Shown: piece after piece, positions 50,412 through 57,840 of the stretch
How positions within the stretch are numbered: the stretch's first letter is position 1
How the letters are laid out: each line of letters starts with the position of its first letter
Origin: VRUE01 sp963716245
GTDB taxonomy: Bacteria > Actinomycetota > Thermoleophilia > Solirubrobacterales > 70-9
Direction: 5' to 3'
Assembly: GCA_963716245.1 (NCBI GenBank)
Contig: OY970300.1
Coordinates: forward strand, 2,480,001 to 2,544,000
Length of the DNA: 64,000 bases
Made by a program: the position numbers and the translations under genes
Notes under the pieces: model-generated
What the model was told of the DNA's origin: nothing
The model's input: the letters and a program-made list of their open reading frames with translations, nothing else
Database searches by the model: none

Positions 50412-51221
50412 ATGCTGATCGAGTTGCAGAGTCATTCCACGGTCTCGGATGGGCAGCTGGCGCCGGCGCAGGTCGTCGAGGAAGCCGCGAAGGCGGGGGT
50501 GGCGACGCTGGCGTTGAGCGATCACGACGCGATCGCGGGGGTCGCGGAGGCGGCCGAGGCGGCTGAGCGGGTCGGGATCGAGCTGGTGCCTGCGATCGAG
50601 ATGTCGTGCGTGCACGAGTACGCCGAAGACCTGCACGTCTGCGGCTACTGGATCGACCTGGGCGCGATCGCGCCGGCCTGCGAGCGCGCCCAGCACGAGC
50701 GCGTCACCCGGGCGGGAGAGATCGTCGAGAAGCTGCGCGGCGAGGGCTTCGACCTGCACCTGGAGGACGCTGTGAAGGAGGCCGGCGACGCCCTCTCGAT
50801 CGGCCGTCCTCACATCGCCAGGGCGGCGGGGGCGACCGGCGACCTCGGCCCGTTCTTCGAGGAGTACCTCGTCCCCGGCGCCAAGGCGTTCGTGCCACGC
50901 CGCTGGCCGACCGCCGAGCAGGCGGTCGAGACCATCAAGGCAGCCGGCGGCGTCGCCGTCGTCGCCCACCCCTACTGGGACATCTCCGACCCCGTCGAGG
51001 TCGACGAGCTGATCCGCGCCCTCCCGATCGACGGCGTCGAGACCTTCTACCCCACCCACACCAAGGAGCAGACCGAACACCTCTTGGAGCTCTGCGACGA
51101 GCTCAACCTCGTCCCCACCGCCTCCTCCGACTACCACGGCCCCACCCACAAGACCTTCGCCAAGTTCGGCGCCTACGACACGTACGGCCTCGCCGAGCCC
51201 CAGGTTCCGCCCAAGCCATAG
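50412..51221 (+). CDS. PHP-domain phosphoesterase (TrpH/YciV-like)
   Basis: A protein of 269 residues. LQSHSTVSDGQL (H7 and neighbours) is PHP motif I; TLALSDHDAIAGVAEA motif II; IEMSCVHEY motif III; ISIGRPHIARA-like segment and VVAHPYW motif IV region; and TASSDYHGP the C-terminal motif. These bind two or three metal ions. Close relatives hydrolyse 3',5'-nucleoside bisphosphates, including the PAP formed by sulfotransferases, or short oligonucleotides. PAP hydrolysis would fit the sulfate-assimilation operon encoded just downstream on the opposite strand, but this is inference from position. Confidence 0.85.
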   Translation: MLIELQSHSTVSDGQLAPAQVVEEAAKAGVATLALSDHDAIAGVAEAAEAAERVGIELVPAIEMSCVHEYAEDLHVCGYWIDLGAIAPACERAQHERVTRAGEIVEKLRGEGFDLHLEDAVKEAGDALSIGRPHIARAAGATGDLGPFFEEYLVPGAKAFVPRRWPTAEQAVETIKAAGGVAVVAHPYWDISDPVEVDELIRALPIDGVETFYPTHTKEQTEHLLELCDELNLVPTASSDYHGPTHKTFAKFGAYDTYGLAEPQVPPKP

Positions 51222-51345
51222 CGGCCGACCGGGCTTCCGGTGCGCCTTATGTACCTACAGGGGACAAAAGGAGCAACGGAAGGGGTCGACCCTATGTCGG
51301 GCCTTCGAGCGGCGCAACCTGCCGGTTCTGTCGGCACGGCTTGAC

Positions 51346-51476
51346 GGAGAGGCCAGGGGTCTCCTCCCCCTAGCCTCCCAACGGCACCGCGGAGTGATTC
51401 CTGCCGCGAAGCGGCACTGCATTACACCCGCCGAAGGCGGGTGTTAGGCGTAGGGGAGGAGACCCCTGGCCTCTCC
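51346..51476 (-). repeat. compound inverted repeat: locus-specific 24-bp stem around a conserved 85-base core (copy 2)
   Basis: The arms 51346-51369 and 51453-51476 are exact reverse complements over 24 bp (outer end GGAGAGGCCAGGGGTCTCC). Pairing continues imperfectly outward, ACGGC.T.A..GGAGAGG on both sides, into the 3' end of cysC. On the minus strand the core (51452 down to 51369) reads TACGCCTAACACCCGCC, GGCGGGTGT, GTGCCGCTTCGCGGC, CACTCCGCGGTGCCG, AGGCTAGG, in the same order as copy 1 at 48363-48447, but the arms are different sequence. It lies between the convergent PHP and cysC genes and abuts the cysC stop. The bases 51222-51345 before it hold a weaker dyad, CGACC..CTTCCG/CGGAAGGGGTCG. 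Confidence 0.85.
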
Positions 51477-51477
51477 C

Positions 51478-52032
51478 TTACGCCGTGACGGCAGCCGCCG
51501 GCAGCAGGTCGCGCTGCTCGAGATACGCGATCAGCTTCTGCGCCGACTCCTCGGCCGTTTCGCTTTCGGTGTCGCAGACGACCTCGGGGTTCTCCGGAGC
51601 CTCGTAGGGGTCCGACACGCCGGTGAATTCCTTGATCTCGCCGGCGAAGGCTTTCGCGTAGAGGCCCTTGACGTCGCGCTCGGCGCAGGTGTCGACCGAT
51701 GCCTTGACGTAGACCTCGATGAAGCGATCGCCCATCGTCTGGCGCGCCTCGTCGCGGATCTCCTTGTAGGGGGAGATCGCCGCGGTGATCACCGGCACGC
51801 CGTTGCGGCTGAGCAGGTCGGCGACGAAGGCGATCCGCCGGATGTTGGTGTCGCGGTCCTCTTTGGAGAAGCCGAGCCCCTTGGAGAGGTTTTCGCGCAC
51901 GATGTCGCCGTCGAGGATCTCCAGCTTCGAGCCGCGCTCGCGCAGCTCCTTCTCGAGGATCCCCGAGATCGTCGTCTTGCCGGCGCCGGAAAGCCCGGTG
52001 AACCAAAGGGTGAACCCCTTCTCGTCTGCCAT
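51478..52032 (-). CDS. cysC: adenylylsulfate kinase
   Basis: A protein of 184 residues. LWFTGLSGAGKTTISGIL (9-26) is the P-loop; ILDGDIVRENLSKGLGFSKEDRDTNIRRI the APS-binding region; VYVKASVDTCAERDVKGLYAKA and FTGVSDPYEAPENPEV the lid and C-terminal signatures. It phosphorylates APS to PAPS. It is the last gene of the sulfate operon, 7 bases after sat. Because the reductase encoded here has the Fe-S cysteines of APS-using enzymes, the PAPS made may serve sulfation rather than reduction. Confidence 0.95.
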   Translation of the reverse strand: MADEKGFTLWFTGLSGAGKTTISGILEKELRERGSKLEILDGDIVRENLSKGLGFSKEDRDTNIRRIAFVADLLSRNGVPVITAAISPYKEIRDEARQTMGDRFIEVYVKASVDTCAERDVKGLYAKAFAGEIKEFTGVSDPYEAPENPEVVCDTESETAEESAQKLIAYLEQRDLLPAAAVTA

Positions 52033-52039
52033 CGCTACG

Positions 52040-53116
52040 TCAGTCCTCCTTGTAAGCGTCGATCAGTATGTCCGCCACCTCGTTGCGCGAGAACTCCTGC
52101 GGCGGCCTTTCGCCGTTGCCGAGCATCTCGCGGACCTTGGTGCCGCTCAGGAACACGTGCGCGTCGGCGCCGTGCGGGCAGGTCTTGCCCGACGCCATCC
52201 CCTCGCACTCGTTGCACCAGAAGCTGTGCTCGAAGAAGAGCGGCTCGATGCCGAGCTCCTTCGTGTCCACCTCGTCGAAGATGTGCTGCGCGTCGTAGGT
52301 CCCGTAGTAGTCGCCGACGCCCGCGTGGTCGCGCCCGACGATGAAGTGGGTCGCGCCGTAGTTGCGGCGCGCGATCGCGTGCAGGATCGCCTCGCGCGGC
52401 CCCGCGTAGTGCATCTTCGACGGGAAGACGCCGAGGATCACCCGGTCCTGGGGGTAGTACTTCTCCATCAGGACCTCGTAGCACTGCATCCTCACGTCGG
52501 CGGGGATGTCGCCCGCCTTGGTCTTGCCGATAAGCGGGTGGATGAAGAGGCCGTCGGTGATCTCCAGCGCGGCCTTGGTCAGGTACTCGTGGGCGCGGTG
52601 GATCGGGTTGCGGGTCTGGAAGGCGACGACCCGCTTCCAGCCGCGCTCGGCGAAGGCGTTGCGCGACTCCTCGGCGGTGAAGTACCGGCTCATGAAGGCG
52701 TCCTCGTGATCGGGCAGCGCGTCGACCTCGATCGGGCCGGCGATGCAGCGGGCGCCCTCCTCGTAGATCGCGGCGACGCCCGGGTGCGCCTCGTCGGTCG
52801 TGCGGTAGACCTGCTCGGCCTCGCGCTTGACGTCCCGCTCGAAGATCTCCTCGACCGTGATCCGTCCCAGCGGCTTGCCTTCGTCGCTGGTCAGGGCGAC
52901 GACGTCGCCGACCGAGCAGTCGAGGTCGGTGGCCAGGGTGATCGGGATCGGCCAGTAATCGCCGTCGGCGGTGCGCATCTCGGCGCAGACGCGCTCCCAG
53001 TCGGCGGACCCCTGGAAGCCGGTCAGCGGCGCGAAGCCGCCGTTGCCGATCATCTCGAAGTCCGCCGTGTGGCGCTCGGAAAGGGTCAGGGACAGCTCAG
53101 CCATCGTCTCGGTCAT
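52040..53116 (-). CDS. sat: sulfate adenylyltransferase, single-subunit (ATP sulfurylase)
   Basis: A protein of 358 residues. AFQTRNPIHRAHEYL is the QTRNPxHRAHE nucleotide motif, and ILGVFPSKMHYAGPREAILHAIARRNYGATHFIVGRDHAG covers the second site, ending in GRDHAG; a zinc-like cysteine set (CNECEGMASGKTCPHG) is present towards the C-terminus, as in archaeal-type enzymes. It activates sulfate to APS. It is shorter than fungal or GTPase-coupled systems and no CysN is present. The direct repeat GAAGGGGTCT occurs at 53117 and 53143, just upstream of the start; its meaning is unknown. Confidence 0.95.
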   Translation of the reverse strand: MTETMAELSLTLSERHTADFEMIGNGGFAPLTGFQGSADWERVCAEMRTADGDYWPIPITLATDLDCSVGDVVALTSDEGKPLGRITVEEIFERDVKREAEQVYRTTDEAHPGVAAIYEEGARCIAGPIEVDALPDHEDAFMSRYFTAEESRNAFAERGWKRVVAFQTRNPIHRAHEYLTKAALEITDGLFIHPLIGKTKAGDIPADVRMQCYEVLMEKYYPQDRVILGVFPSKMHYAGPREAILHAIARRNYGATHFIVGRDHAGVGDYYGTYDAQHIFDEVDTKELGIEPLFFEHSFWCNECEGMASGKTCPHGADAHVFLSGTKVREMLGNGERPPQEFSRNEVADILIDAYKED

Positions 53117-53177
53117 GAAGGGGTCTCACCAATCGTTCGGGGGAAGGGGTCTTTACCGGGGGCGCAGTCGAAGAGCG

Positions 53178-53876
53178 CTAGTTGATCCCGCACTCCGTCT
53201 TGGCGAGGCCGACCCAGCGGCCGTCGCGCGCCGAGCCCCCCGCCACGACCGGCTTGGTGCAGTGGGTGCAGCCGATCGACGGGTAGCCGTGGTCGTGGAG
53301 CGGGTTGTACGGGAGGTGGTGCTCACGGATGTAGTTCCAGACGTCGCGCTCGGACCAGTCCGCGATCGGGTTCAGCTTCCACAGGTCGAAGCGCTTGTCC
53401 CAGGCGAACTTGGGGGTCTTGGCCCGACTGGCGGAGTCCTCGCGGCGGACGCCGGCGAGCCAGCAGTCTACGGAAGACAGCGCGCGCCGCATCGGCTCGA
53501 CCTTGCGCAGACCGCAGCAGGCGTCGGGATCGCGGTTCCACAGCTCGTCGCCGTGCTTGGCGGCCTGCTCCTCCAGGGTCAGGTTGTGGAAGCGGTCGAA
53601 CTCGATCCCCAGGTGCTCGGCGAGGCGGTCCCGGGTCTCGTAGGTCTCCGGGAAGAGCACGTCGGTGTCGAGGTAGAAGAAGCGCGCCTCGGGGTTGACC
53701 TGCGAGGCCAGGTGGGCGGTCACCGAGCTCGTCTTCTGGAACGAGCAGGCGATGTAGTGGCTCGCGCCGAAGGTCTCGAACATCCACTCGATCGCCTCGG
53801 TGGCGCTGCGCTCCTCGAGGCGCGCGGCGACCTCCTCGGCGTCGATCTCAGGGGTCGTTGCGGCGAGAGGGTTCAT
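53178..53876 (-). CDS. cysH: phosphoadenylyl/adenylyl-sulfate reductase, APS-type with Fe-S cysteines
   Basis: A protein of 232 residues from the ATG at 53874-53876, an ATGA overlap with the sulfite reductase stop; a GTG nine bases earlier is possible. ACSFQKTSSVTAHL is the PP-loop region, YLDTDVLFPETYE follows, and DACCGLRKVEPMRRAL (C120, C121) with IGCTHC (C203, C206) form the CC..CxxC set of 4Fe-4S APS reductases. ECGIN at the C-terminus has the redox cysteine C229. It reduces APS (or PAPS) to sulfite with thioredoxin. The operon order, reductase genes before activation genes, is clear. Confidence 0.93.
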   Translation of the reverse strand: MNPLAATTPEIDAEEVAARLEERSATEAIEWMFETFGASHYIACSFQKTSSVTAHLASQVNPEARFFYLDTDVLFPETYETRDRLAEHLGIEFDRFHNLTLEEQAAKHGDELWNRDPDACCGLRKVEPMRRALSSVDCWLAGVRREDSASRAKTPKFAWDKRFDLWKLNPIADWSERDVWNYIREHHLPYNPLHDHGYPSIGCTHCTKPVVAGGSARDGRWVGLAKTECGIN

Positions 53877-55735
53877 ATCGCGCACTCCCCCTCGCCGCGC
53901 TCCACCTTGTACGGGCTGGAGCGCTGCCAGTCGATGAACTGCTGCATCGTCTCGAGGCTGAACTCGGCCGGCAGGGTCAGGTCCTTGATCTCCGCTTCGA
54001 AGCGCTCGGCGCCGGCCCGCTCGGCGAAGGCGTTGAACTCCTCGCCGCCGTCGGCCCGCTTGGCCTCGTAGAGCCGGATCCAGCGCTCGACCGCCTCGGG
54101 GACACGCTTGGCGGGCAGCCGCGACTTGAGCCGCGTGCCGAAGACGACCTCGCCGCCCTCGTAGTTGCCGCCGATGTGCGGGATGTAGGCGGGCATCTGG
54201 CGGCCGCCCACTTTCAGCGAGGCGCCGTAGAAGCCGATGTTGGCGATGTGGTGCTGCGAGCAGCCGTTCGGGCAGCCGCTCATCTTGATGTGGATGCGCC
54301 TGGTCAGCTCATCGGAGATCTCCATCGCCTCGACCCGCTCCTTGATCGCGCGGTTGAGGCCCATCGAGCTGGTGATCCCGAGTTTGCAGCTGTCGGTGCC
54401 GGGGCAGCTGACCACGTCGGTGATCTCGCGGGCGCCCGCCTCGGAGAGGCCGAGCGCGTCGAGCCGCTGCCAGACGTCGAACAGCGCCTCGTTGCGGACC
54501 CAGCGCAGGACCAGGTTCTGCTGCACGGTGCTGCGCGCGTAGCCGCCGGTGTACTCGCGCATGATCGCGGCGAGTCCCCGGAACTGCTCCGGGCTGAGGT
54601 CGCCGCGGTCGATCTTCACCTCGACCGTCGAGAAGCCCTCCTGGCGCTGCTCCTGCACGTTGCCTTCGAGGAAGCGCTCGAACTCGGAGCGCTCGCCGTT
54701 CGGCGACGCGGGAGCGACGGGCGGCTCCGGCGCCTTCTCCTCCTCCTCGTCATCGAAGCGCAGCCGCTCGACCAGCTCGGCGCTGAACTCGCGCTCGGCG
54801 ACCCAGTCGCCCTGCAGCTCCTCCTCGACCTGCTCGCGGAAGGCGTCGATGCCGATCTTGTCGATCAGGACCTTGATCCGGGCGCGGGCGCGGTTGACGC
54901 GCAGCCACTCCTGGCGATCGAAGATGCGCAGCGCCGCCTCGGCGACCTTGAGGTAGTCGCCGTTGTCGGCCTCGACGAACTCGTAGAGGGTCGGGGCAAC
55001 GCGGGCCATGATCGAGGTGCCGCCGCCGACCCGCACCTCGAAGCCCTTGACGCCGTCGCGTTCGCGGCTGAGGAAGGCGATGTCGTGGATGCCGGTGATC
55101 GCCCGGTCCTCGTCGGAGCCGGTGAAGGCGGTCTTGATCTTGCGCGGCATCAGCTGCGTGGTCGGGTGCCGGACGAAGTAGCGGACGTAGGCGCCCGCGT
55201 AGGGCGTCGGGTCGAAGACCTCGTCGGGAGCGACGCCGGCCCAGGGGTCGCCGGTGACGTTGCGGACCGTGTTGCCGCAGCCCTCGCGGGAGGAGAGCTT
55301 GACGGTGGAGATTTCGCGCAGCAGCGACTCCATGTCGCGCAGCGGCACGTGGTGGATCTGGATGTTCTGGCGGGTCGTGATGTGGCCCTTGTTCAGCGGG
55401 GCCCACTTCTCGACCACCTGGCCGAACATCTCCATCTGCTCCGGCGTGACGCCGCCGAAGGGGAGCTTGACGCGGACCATCTGCACGTCGGGCTGGCGCT
55501 GGCCGTAGACGCCCTGTTTGAGGCGGAAGCCGATGAACTGGTCTTCGGCCAGCTGCCCCTCCAGGAACTGCTCGGCTTCGTTGTCGAAGTCGTCGAACTC
55601 CCGCTCGATGATCGGGATGACGTGCCCGGGGACGTTCTCGTAGGTCTCGGGGTTCTCCAGGGTGCCGGTCCGGCCCTTGCCCCGTTGCTGCTTTTCTTGA
55701 TCGACGGCGACCTCCACGATCAGAGAAAATAGCAA
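53873..55735 (-). CDS. sir: ferredoxin-dependent nitrite/sulfite reductase (siroheme, 4Fe-4S)
   Basis: About 620 residues. The start is uncertain: TTG at 55733-55735, or GTG at 55715-55717 (VEVAVDQEKQQRG). Two ferredoxin-like/siroheme half domains are present: VYGQRQPDVQMVRVKLPFGG and NKGHITTRQNIQIHHV in the first, and YTGGYARSTVQQNLVLRWV in the second. SCPGTDSCKLG (C444, C450) and KMSGCPNGCSQHH (C488, C492) bind the cluster and siroheme. An acidic Glu/Pro linker (about 327-350) joins the halves. It leads the operon with cysH, sat and cysC, which makes sulfite the likely substrate rather than nitrite. Confidence 0.93.
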   Translation of the reverse strand: MLFSLIVEVAVDQEKQQRGKGRTGTLENPETYENVPGHVIPIIEREFDDFDNEAEQFLEGQLAEDQFIGFRLKQGVYGQRQPDVQMVRVKLPFGGVTPEQMEMFGQVVEKWAPLNKGHITTRQNIQIHHVPLRDMESLLREISTVKLSSREGCGNTVRNVTGDPWAGVAPDEVFDPTPYAGAYVRYFVRHPTTQLMPRKIKTAFTGSDEDRAITGIHDIAFLSRERDGVKGFEVRVGGGTSIMARVAPTLYEFVEADNGDYLKVAEAALRIFDRQEWLRVNRARARIKVLIDKIGIDAFREQVEEELQGDWVAEREFSAELVERLRFDDEEEEKAPEPPVAPASPNGERSEFERFLEGNVQEQRQEGFSTVEVKIDRGDLSPEQFRGLAAIMREYTGGYARSTVQQNLVLRWVRNEALFDVWQRLDALGLSEAGAREITDVVSCPGTDSCKLGITSSMGLNRAIKERVEAMEISDELTRRIHIKMSGCPNGCSQHHIANIGFYGASLKVGGRQMPAYIPHIGGNYEGGEVVFGTRLKSRLPAKRVPEAVERWIRLYEAKRADGGEEFNAFAERAGAERFEAEIKDLTLPAEFSLETMQQFIDWQRSSPYKVERGEGECAI

Positions 55736-55762
55736 AACCGGACCGGGATTAGGGTATTTAGG

Positions 55763-56971
55763 TCAGGGGATCGCGTCAGCCCGGCCCGCTTCCGCCGCGC
55801 GCCGCTGGAGGAAGTCGCGGAACTTCGGGGCCGTATAGGCGTATTCGCCTTTGCGAATCCGCCAGAGCACGCCCGCCTCGACCAGCCGCCCGAGCAGCAC
55901 GTTCACGTTTCCCGGGGTCTTCTCCGAAGCCTTGCCGAGATCGCCGGCGCGAAGCGGCGGATAGAGACAGCCGGCGGAGGCGAGCAACACCTCCTGCTCG
56001 GCCGGGGTGAGGATCGATATGCGCGGCTCGTAGAAGTCCTGGTCGAGCCGCTCGTAGATCAGCGGCCGCGTCTCCGCCAAGAGCTCCGGCGTGAACCGAT
56101 CGACGCCCGCGAGACCGGCGGCATCCCAGAGCTCCGACCCCCACAGCTGGATGAAGTAGGGGTAGCCCTCGACCTCTTCGATCACTTCGTCGGCCACGCG
56201 GGGATCGGCGGTTCGGGCGGTCTGCTCGAGCGGGCGCGTGAACGCCGCCAGGGCCTCCTCTCGCGGAAGCGAGTCGATTCTCTCGCCGCGGAACAACCGC
56301 TCGCTGTAGGAGCGGGCTTTCTGAAGGTTCGCGGCCAAAGTCGGCAGACCGCAGAGCACGACCGCAACGGGGACCTCTTGGCGCTGAAGGGCGACGAGCG
56401 GCGCGATCAGGAGAGAGAGCGGGTGTTCGCCGTGACGGTCGCGCTCGTCGCGGATCAGCTGCGCCTCGTCGAGCAGCAGGGCGAGCCCGTCGCGGCCTTT
56501 GGTCACCGCCAGCTCGACCGTGTCGAAGATCTCCTTCGCCAGGTCCTCCTCGCGCTCGGAGCCGGGAGCGATCGAGAACGAGACTTCCTCCCAGGTGATC
56601 GAGAGCTTGCCCGCCCGCAGCGCCCTGCCGGTGGCGGCGCGCAGGCGCTCCAGGTGCGAGAGCCGGGACCGCGCTCGGCCCAGCACCCCGCCGAGCGCTT
56701 CGCGAAGCGCGGCATCGGTGTTGTGGGAAGGCTGGAGCTCGAACTCCGCGGGCTCCCAGTTGGCCTCCTCCGCGCACTCGGCGAAAGCGCCAAGCAGAAC
56801 CGTCTTCCCGACCCCCCGGAGCCCCGTCACCCGCATGCTCGCCTGGAGCTCCGGGGCCGCTCTCAACATTGCTGAGAAGCGATGGAGCGAGCGGTCCCGG
56901 CCGGCCAGGTACAGAGGCCGTACGCCTACCCCCGGGCGATAGGGGTTCCTGCTGCTGGAATCTTCAGTCAT
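55763..56971 (-). CDS. AAA ATPase with C-terminal winged helix, Orc1/Cdc6-like STAND-type protein
   Basis: A protein of 402 residues. NPYRPGVGVRPLYLAGRDRSLHRF at the start is typical of a widespread actinobacterial ATPase group; VTGLRGVGKTVLL (48-60) is Walker A; GLALLLDEAQLI Walker B; VVLCGLPTL sensor 1. The last 80 residues (LTPAEQEVLLASAGCL...NVNVLLGRLVEAGVLWRIRKGEYAYTAPKFRDFL) form a winged helix. The function is unknown; DNA or toxin-related roles are guesses. The ribosome-binding site AAAGGA and the ATG lie inside one arm of a 24-bp AT-rich inverted repeat. It sits 28 bases before the sulfite reductase gene. Confidence 0.82.
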   Translation of the reverse strand: MTEDSSSRNPYRPGVGVRPLYLAGRDRSLHRFSAMLRAAPELQASMRVTGLRGVGKTVLLGAFAECAEEANWEPAEFELQPSHNTDAALREALGGVLGRARSRLSHLERLRAATGRALRAGKLSITWEEVSFSIAPGSEREEDLAKEIFDTVELAVTKGRDGLALLLDEAQLIRDERDRHGEHPLSLLIAPLVALQRQEVPVAVVLCGLPTLAANLQKARSYSERLFRGERIDSLPREEALAAFTRPLEQTARTADPRVADEVIEEVEGYPYFIQLWGSELWDAAGLAGVDRFTPELLAETRPLIYERLDQDFYEPRISILTPAEQEVLLASAGCLYPPLRAGDLGKASEKTPGNVNVLLGRLVEAGVLWRIRKGEYAYTAPKFRDFLQRRAAEAGRADAIP

Positions 56972-57023
56972 TACAGAGATTCCTTTATGTTAGCGCTGAA
57001 TAAAGGGAATCTTGTAATGACTG
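56965..57023. promoter_or_regulatory. AT-rich near-perfect inverted repeat covering the start of the ATPase gene
   Basis: CAGTCATTACAGAGATTCCTTTAT (read 56965-56984, then TTAT to 56988) and its partner at 57000-57023 are reverse complements over 24 bp, except for one extra base in each arm. The loop is GTTAGCGCTGA. The left arm includes the ATG (56969-56971) and its AAAGGA site. It fills the 55-base gap after the rhodanese stop at 57027. It could terminate the rhodanese transcript, sequester ATPase translation or bind a regulator. Confidence 0.6.
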
Positions 57024-57026
57024 GAA

Positions 57027-57425
57027 CTACGGGGTGCCTCGCTTGCGCGCCTCGAGCACCGCCGCGGCCTCGCCTGACTCGGCCGCGTAGCCACCCTCCG
57101 GCTCCAGCGGCAGGGCGGCTTCCTCCCAGCCGACTATGCCGCCGGTCAGCTTCGCGGCGTCGTAGCCGGCGGCGGTCAGCGCCTCGGCCGCCATCGTCGA
57201 GCGGTTGCCTCCGCGGCAGTAGAGGACGACCGGGCGGCCGTGCTCGATCTCGCCGGTCCGCTCGTTCAGCTCGGCCAGCGGGACGTGCACGGCGCCTGGG
57301 ATCCGGCCGGCCTCCCACTCGTGGTCCGCGCGCACGTCGATCAGCTGCGCGCCCGCCTCGACCAGGCGCTGGGCCTCCTCGCGCGAGACCTGCTTCGTCT
57401 CGCCGCCGCTCGCCTCGTCCGCCAT
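57027..57425 (-). CDS. single-domain rhodanese-like sulfurtransferase
   Basis: A protein of 132 residues. QLIDVRADHEWEAGRIPGAVHVPL (27-50) and VVLYCRGGNRSTMAAEAL are the rhodanese motifs, with the active cysteine C70 in a six-residue loop CRGGNR. Such proteins carry persulfide sulfur. The start ATG shares one base with the stop of the dodecin-like gene (TGATG), indicating coupled translation. It is upstream of the sulfate-assimilation genes, though an ATPase gene with its own structured leader intervenes. A C-terminal tail from about 105 is Glu/Ala-rich. Confidence 0.9.
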   Translation of the reverse strand: MADEASGGETKQVSREEAQRLVEAGAQLIDVRADHEWEAGRIPGAVHVPLAELNERTGEIEHGRPVVLYCRGGNRSTMAAEALTAAGYDAAKLTGGIVGWEEAALPLEPEGGYAAESGEAAAVLEARKRGTP

Positions 57426-57634
57426 CAGTCGACCTCCGTCCCCTCGACCAGGAAGGCGACCCGCACGTGGGCCCGGTACTCGTCGAGGTTGTCGCCGCGA
57501 ATGCCGGTCGAGACGATGTCGACCGCCTTGATGTTGCGCAGCGTGCCCTGCGCCTGCGCGAGCGCCTGCCGCGCCGCGTCGTCGGTCGACGTCTTCGAGC
57601 TGCCGACCAGCTCGATGATCTTCACGACAGCCAT
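57425..57634 (-). CDS. dodecin-like small protein lacking the flavin-stacking tryptophan
   Basis: A protein of 69 residues. VVKIIELVGSSKTSTDDAARQALAQAQGTLRNI and HVRVAFLVEG match the beta-alpha-beta-beta fold of dodecins, which form hollow dodecamers that store flavins. Known flavin-binding dodecins have a tryptophan after the helix; here that segment reads RNIKAVDIVSTGI and the protein has no Trp. It may bind another ligand or none. It overlaps the next upstream gene by 13 bases and the rhodanese gene by one base. Confidence 0.82.
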   Translation of the reverse strand: MAVVKIIELVGSSKTSTDDAARQALAQAQGTLRNIKAVDIVSTGIRGDNLDEYRAHVRVAFLVEGTEVD

Positions 57635-57825
57635 CTCGCTCCTCCTTCGCCTTCCAGGTCCTCGACCGTCACCCGCTTGCCGACTCCCTCGAGCAGGGCG
57701 GCGCGGTGCCAGGGGCCGACCCTGCCCGCAGGCGCCTCAACCGCGGGTGCCGACGTCTCGGAGACGAACCGCTGGACAGCCGCCGCGATCGCCGCTGCCT
57801 CGTCCGTGCTCGGGGTGCCTGGCAT
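57622..57825 (-). CDS. small conserved-looking protein, possible acyl-CoA carboxylase epsilon-like subunit
   Basis: A protein of 67 residues: STDEAAAIAAAVQRFVSE forms one amphipathic helix, followed by a Pro/Ala linker and WHRAALLEGVGKRVTVEDLEG. The layout (short helix, then W-x-R-A-x-L-x-x-G) resembles small accessory subunits of actinobacterial acyl-CoA carboxylases, but the match is weak and I do not claim the family. The stop overlaps the dodecin-like gene by 13 bases, and a GAGG-type ribosome-binding site precedes the downstream gene inside it, so it is probably translated in the same operon. Confidence 0.5.
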   Translation of the reverse strand: MPGTPSTDEAAAIAAAVQRFVSETSAPAVEAPAGRVGPWHRAALLEGVGKRVTVEDLEGEGGARWLS

Positions 57826-57840
57826 ATGCCGAAGCCTAGT

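Noticed and set aside
48339..51476. The two core repeats as a CRISPR array or tRNA-like genes
   Set aside because: Only two copies, 3 kb apart in opposite orientation, no spacer periodicity and no cas genes; no T-arm or D-arm consensus or anticodon stem fits.
48339..51476. The two core repeats as an insertion sequence or simple MITE pair
   Set aside because: The terminal inverted repeats differ between the copies, no target-site duplication is visible and no transposase is encoded nearby. This remains the main alternative if genome copies show constant ends.
53117..53177. A sulfur riboswitch or attenuator before sat
   Set aside because: Only a 10-base direct repeat (GAAGGGGTCT at 53117 and 53143) is present; the 61-base gap is too short and lacks SAM-aptamer features.
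57017..57060. A plus-strand gene starting at the mirrored ATG in the right arm of the ATPase inverted repeat
   Set aside because: The frame runs antisense through the rhodanese gene with Pro/Arg-rich, motif-free sequence.
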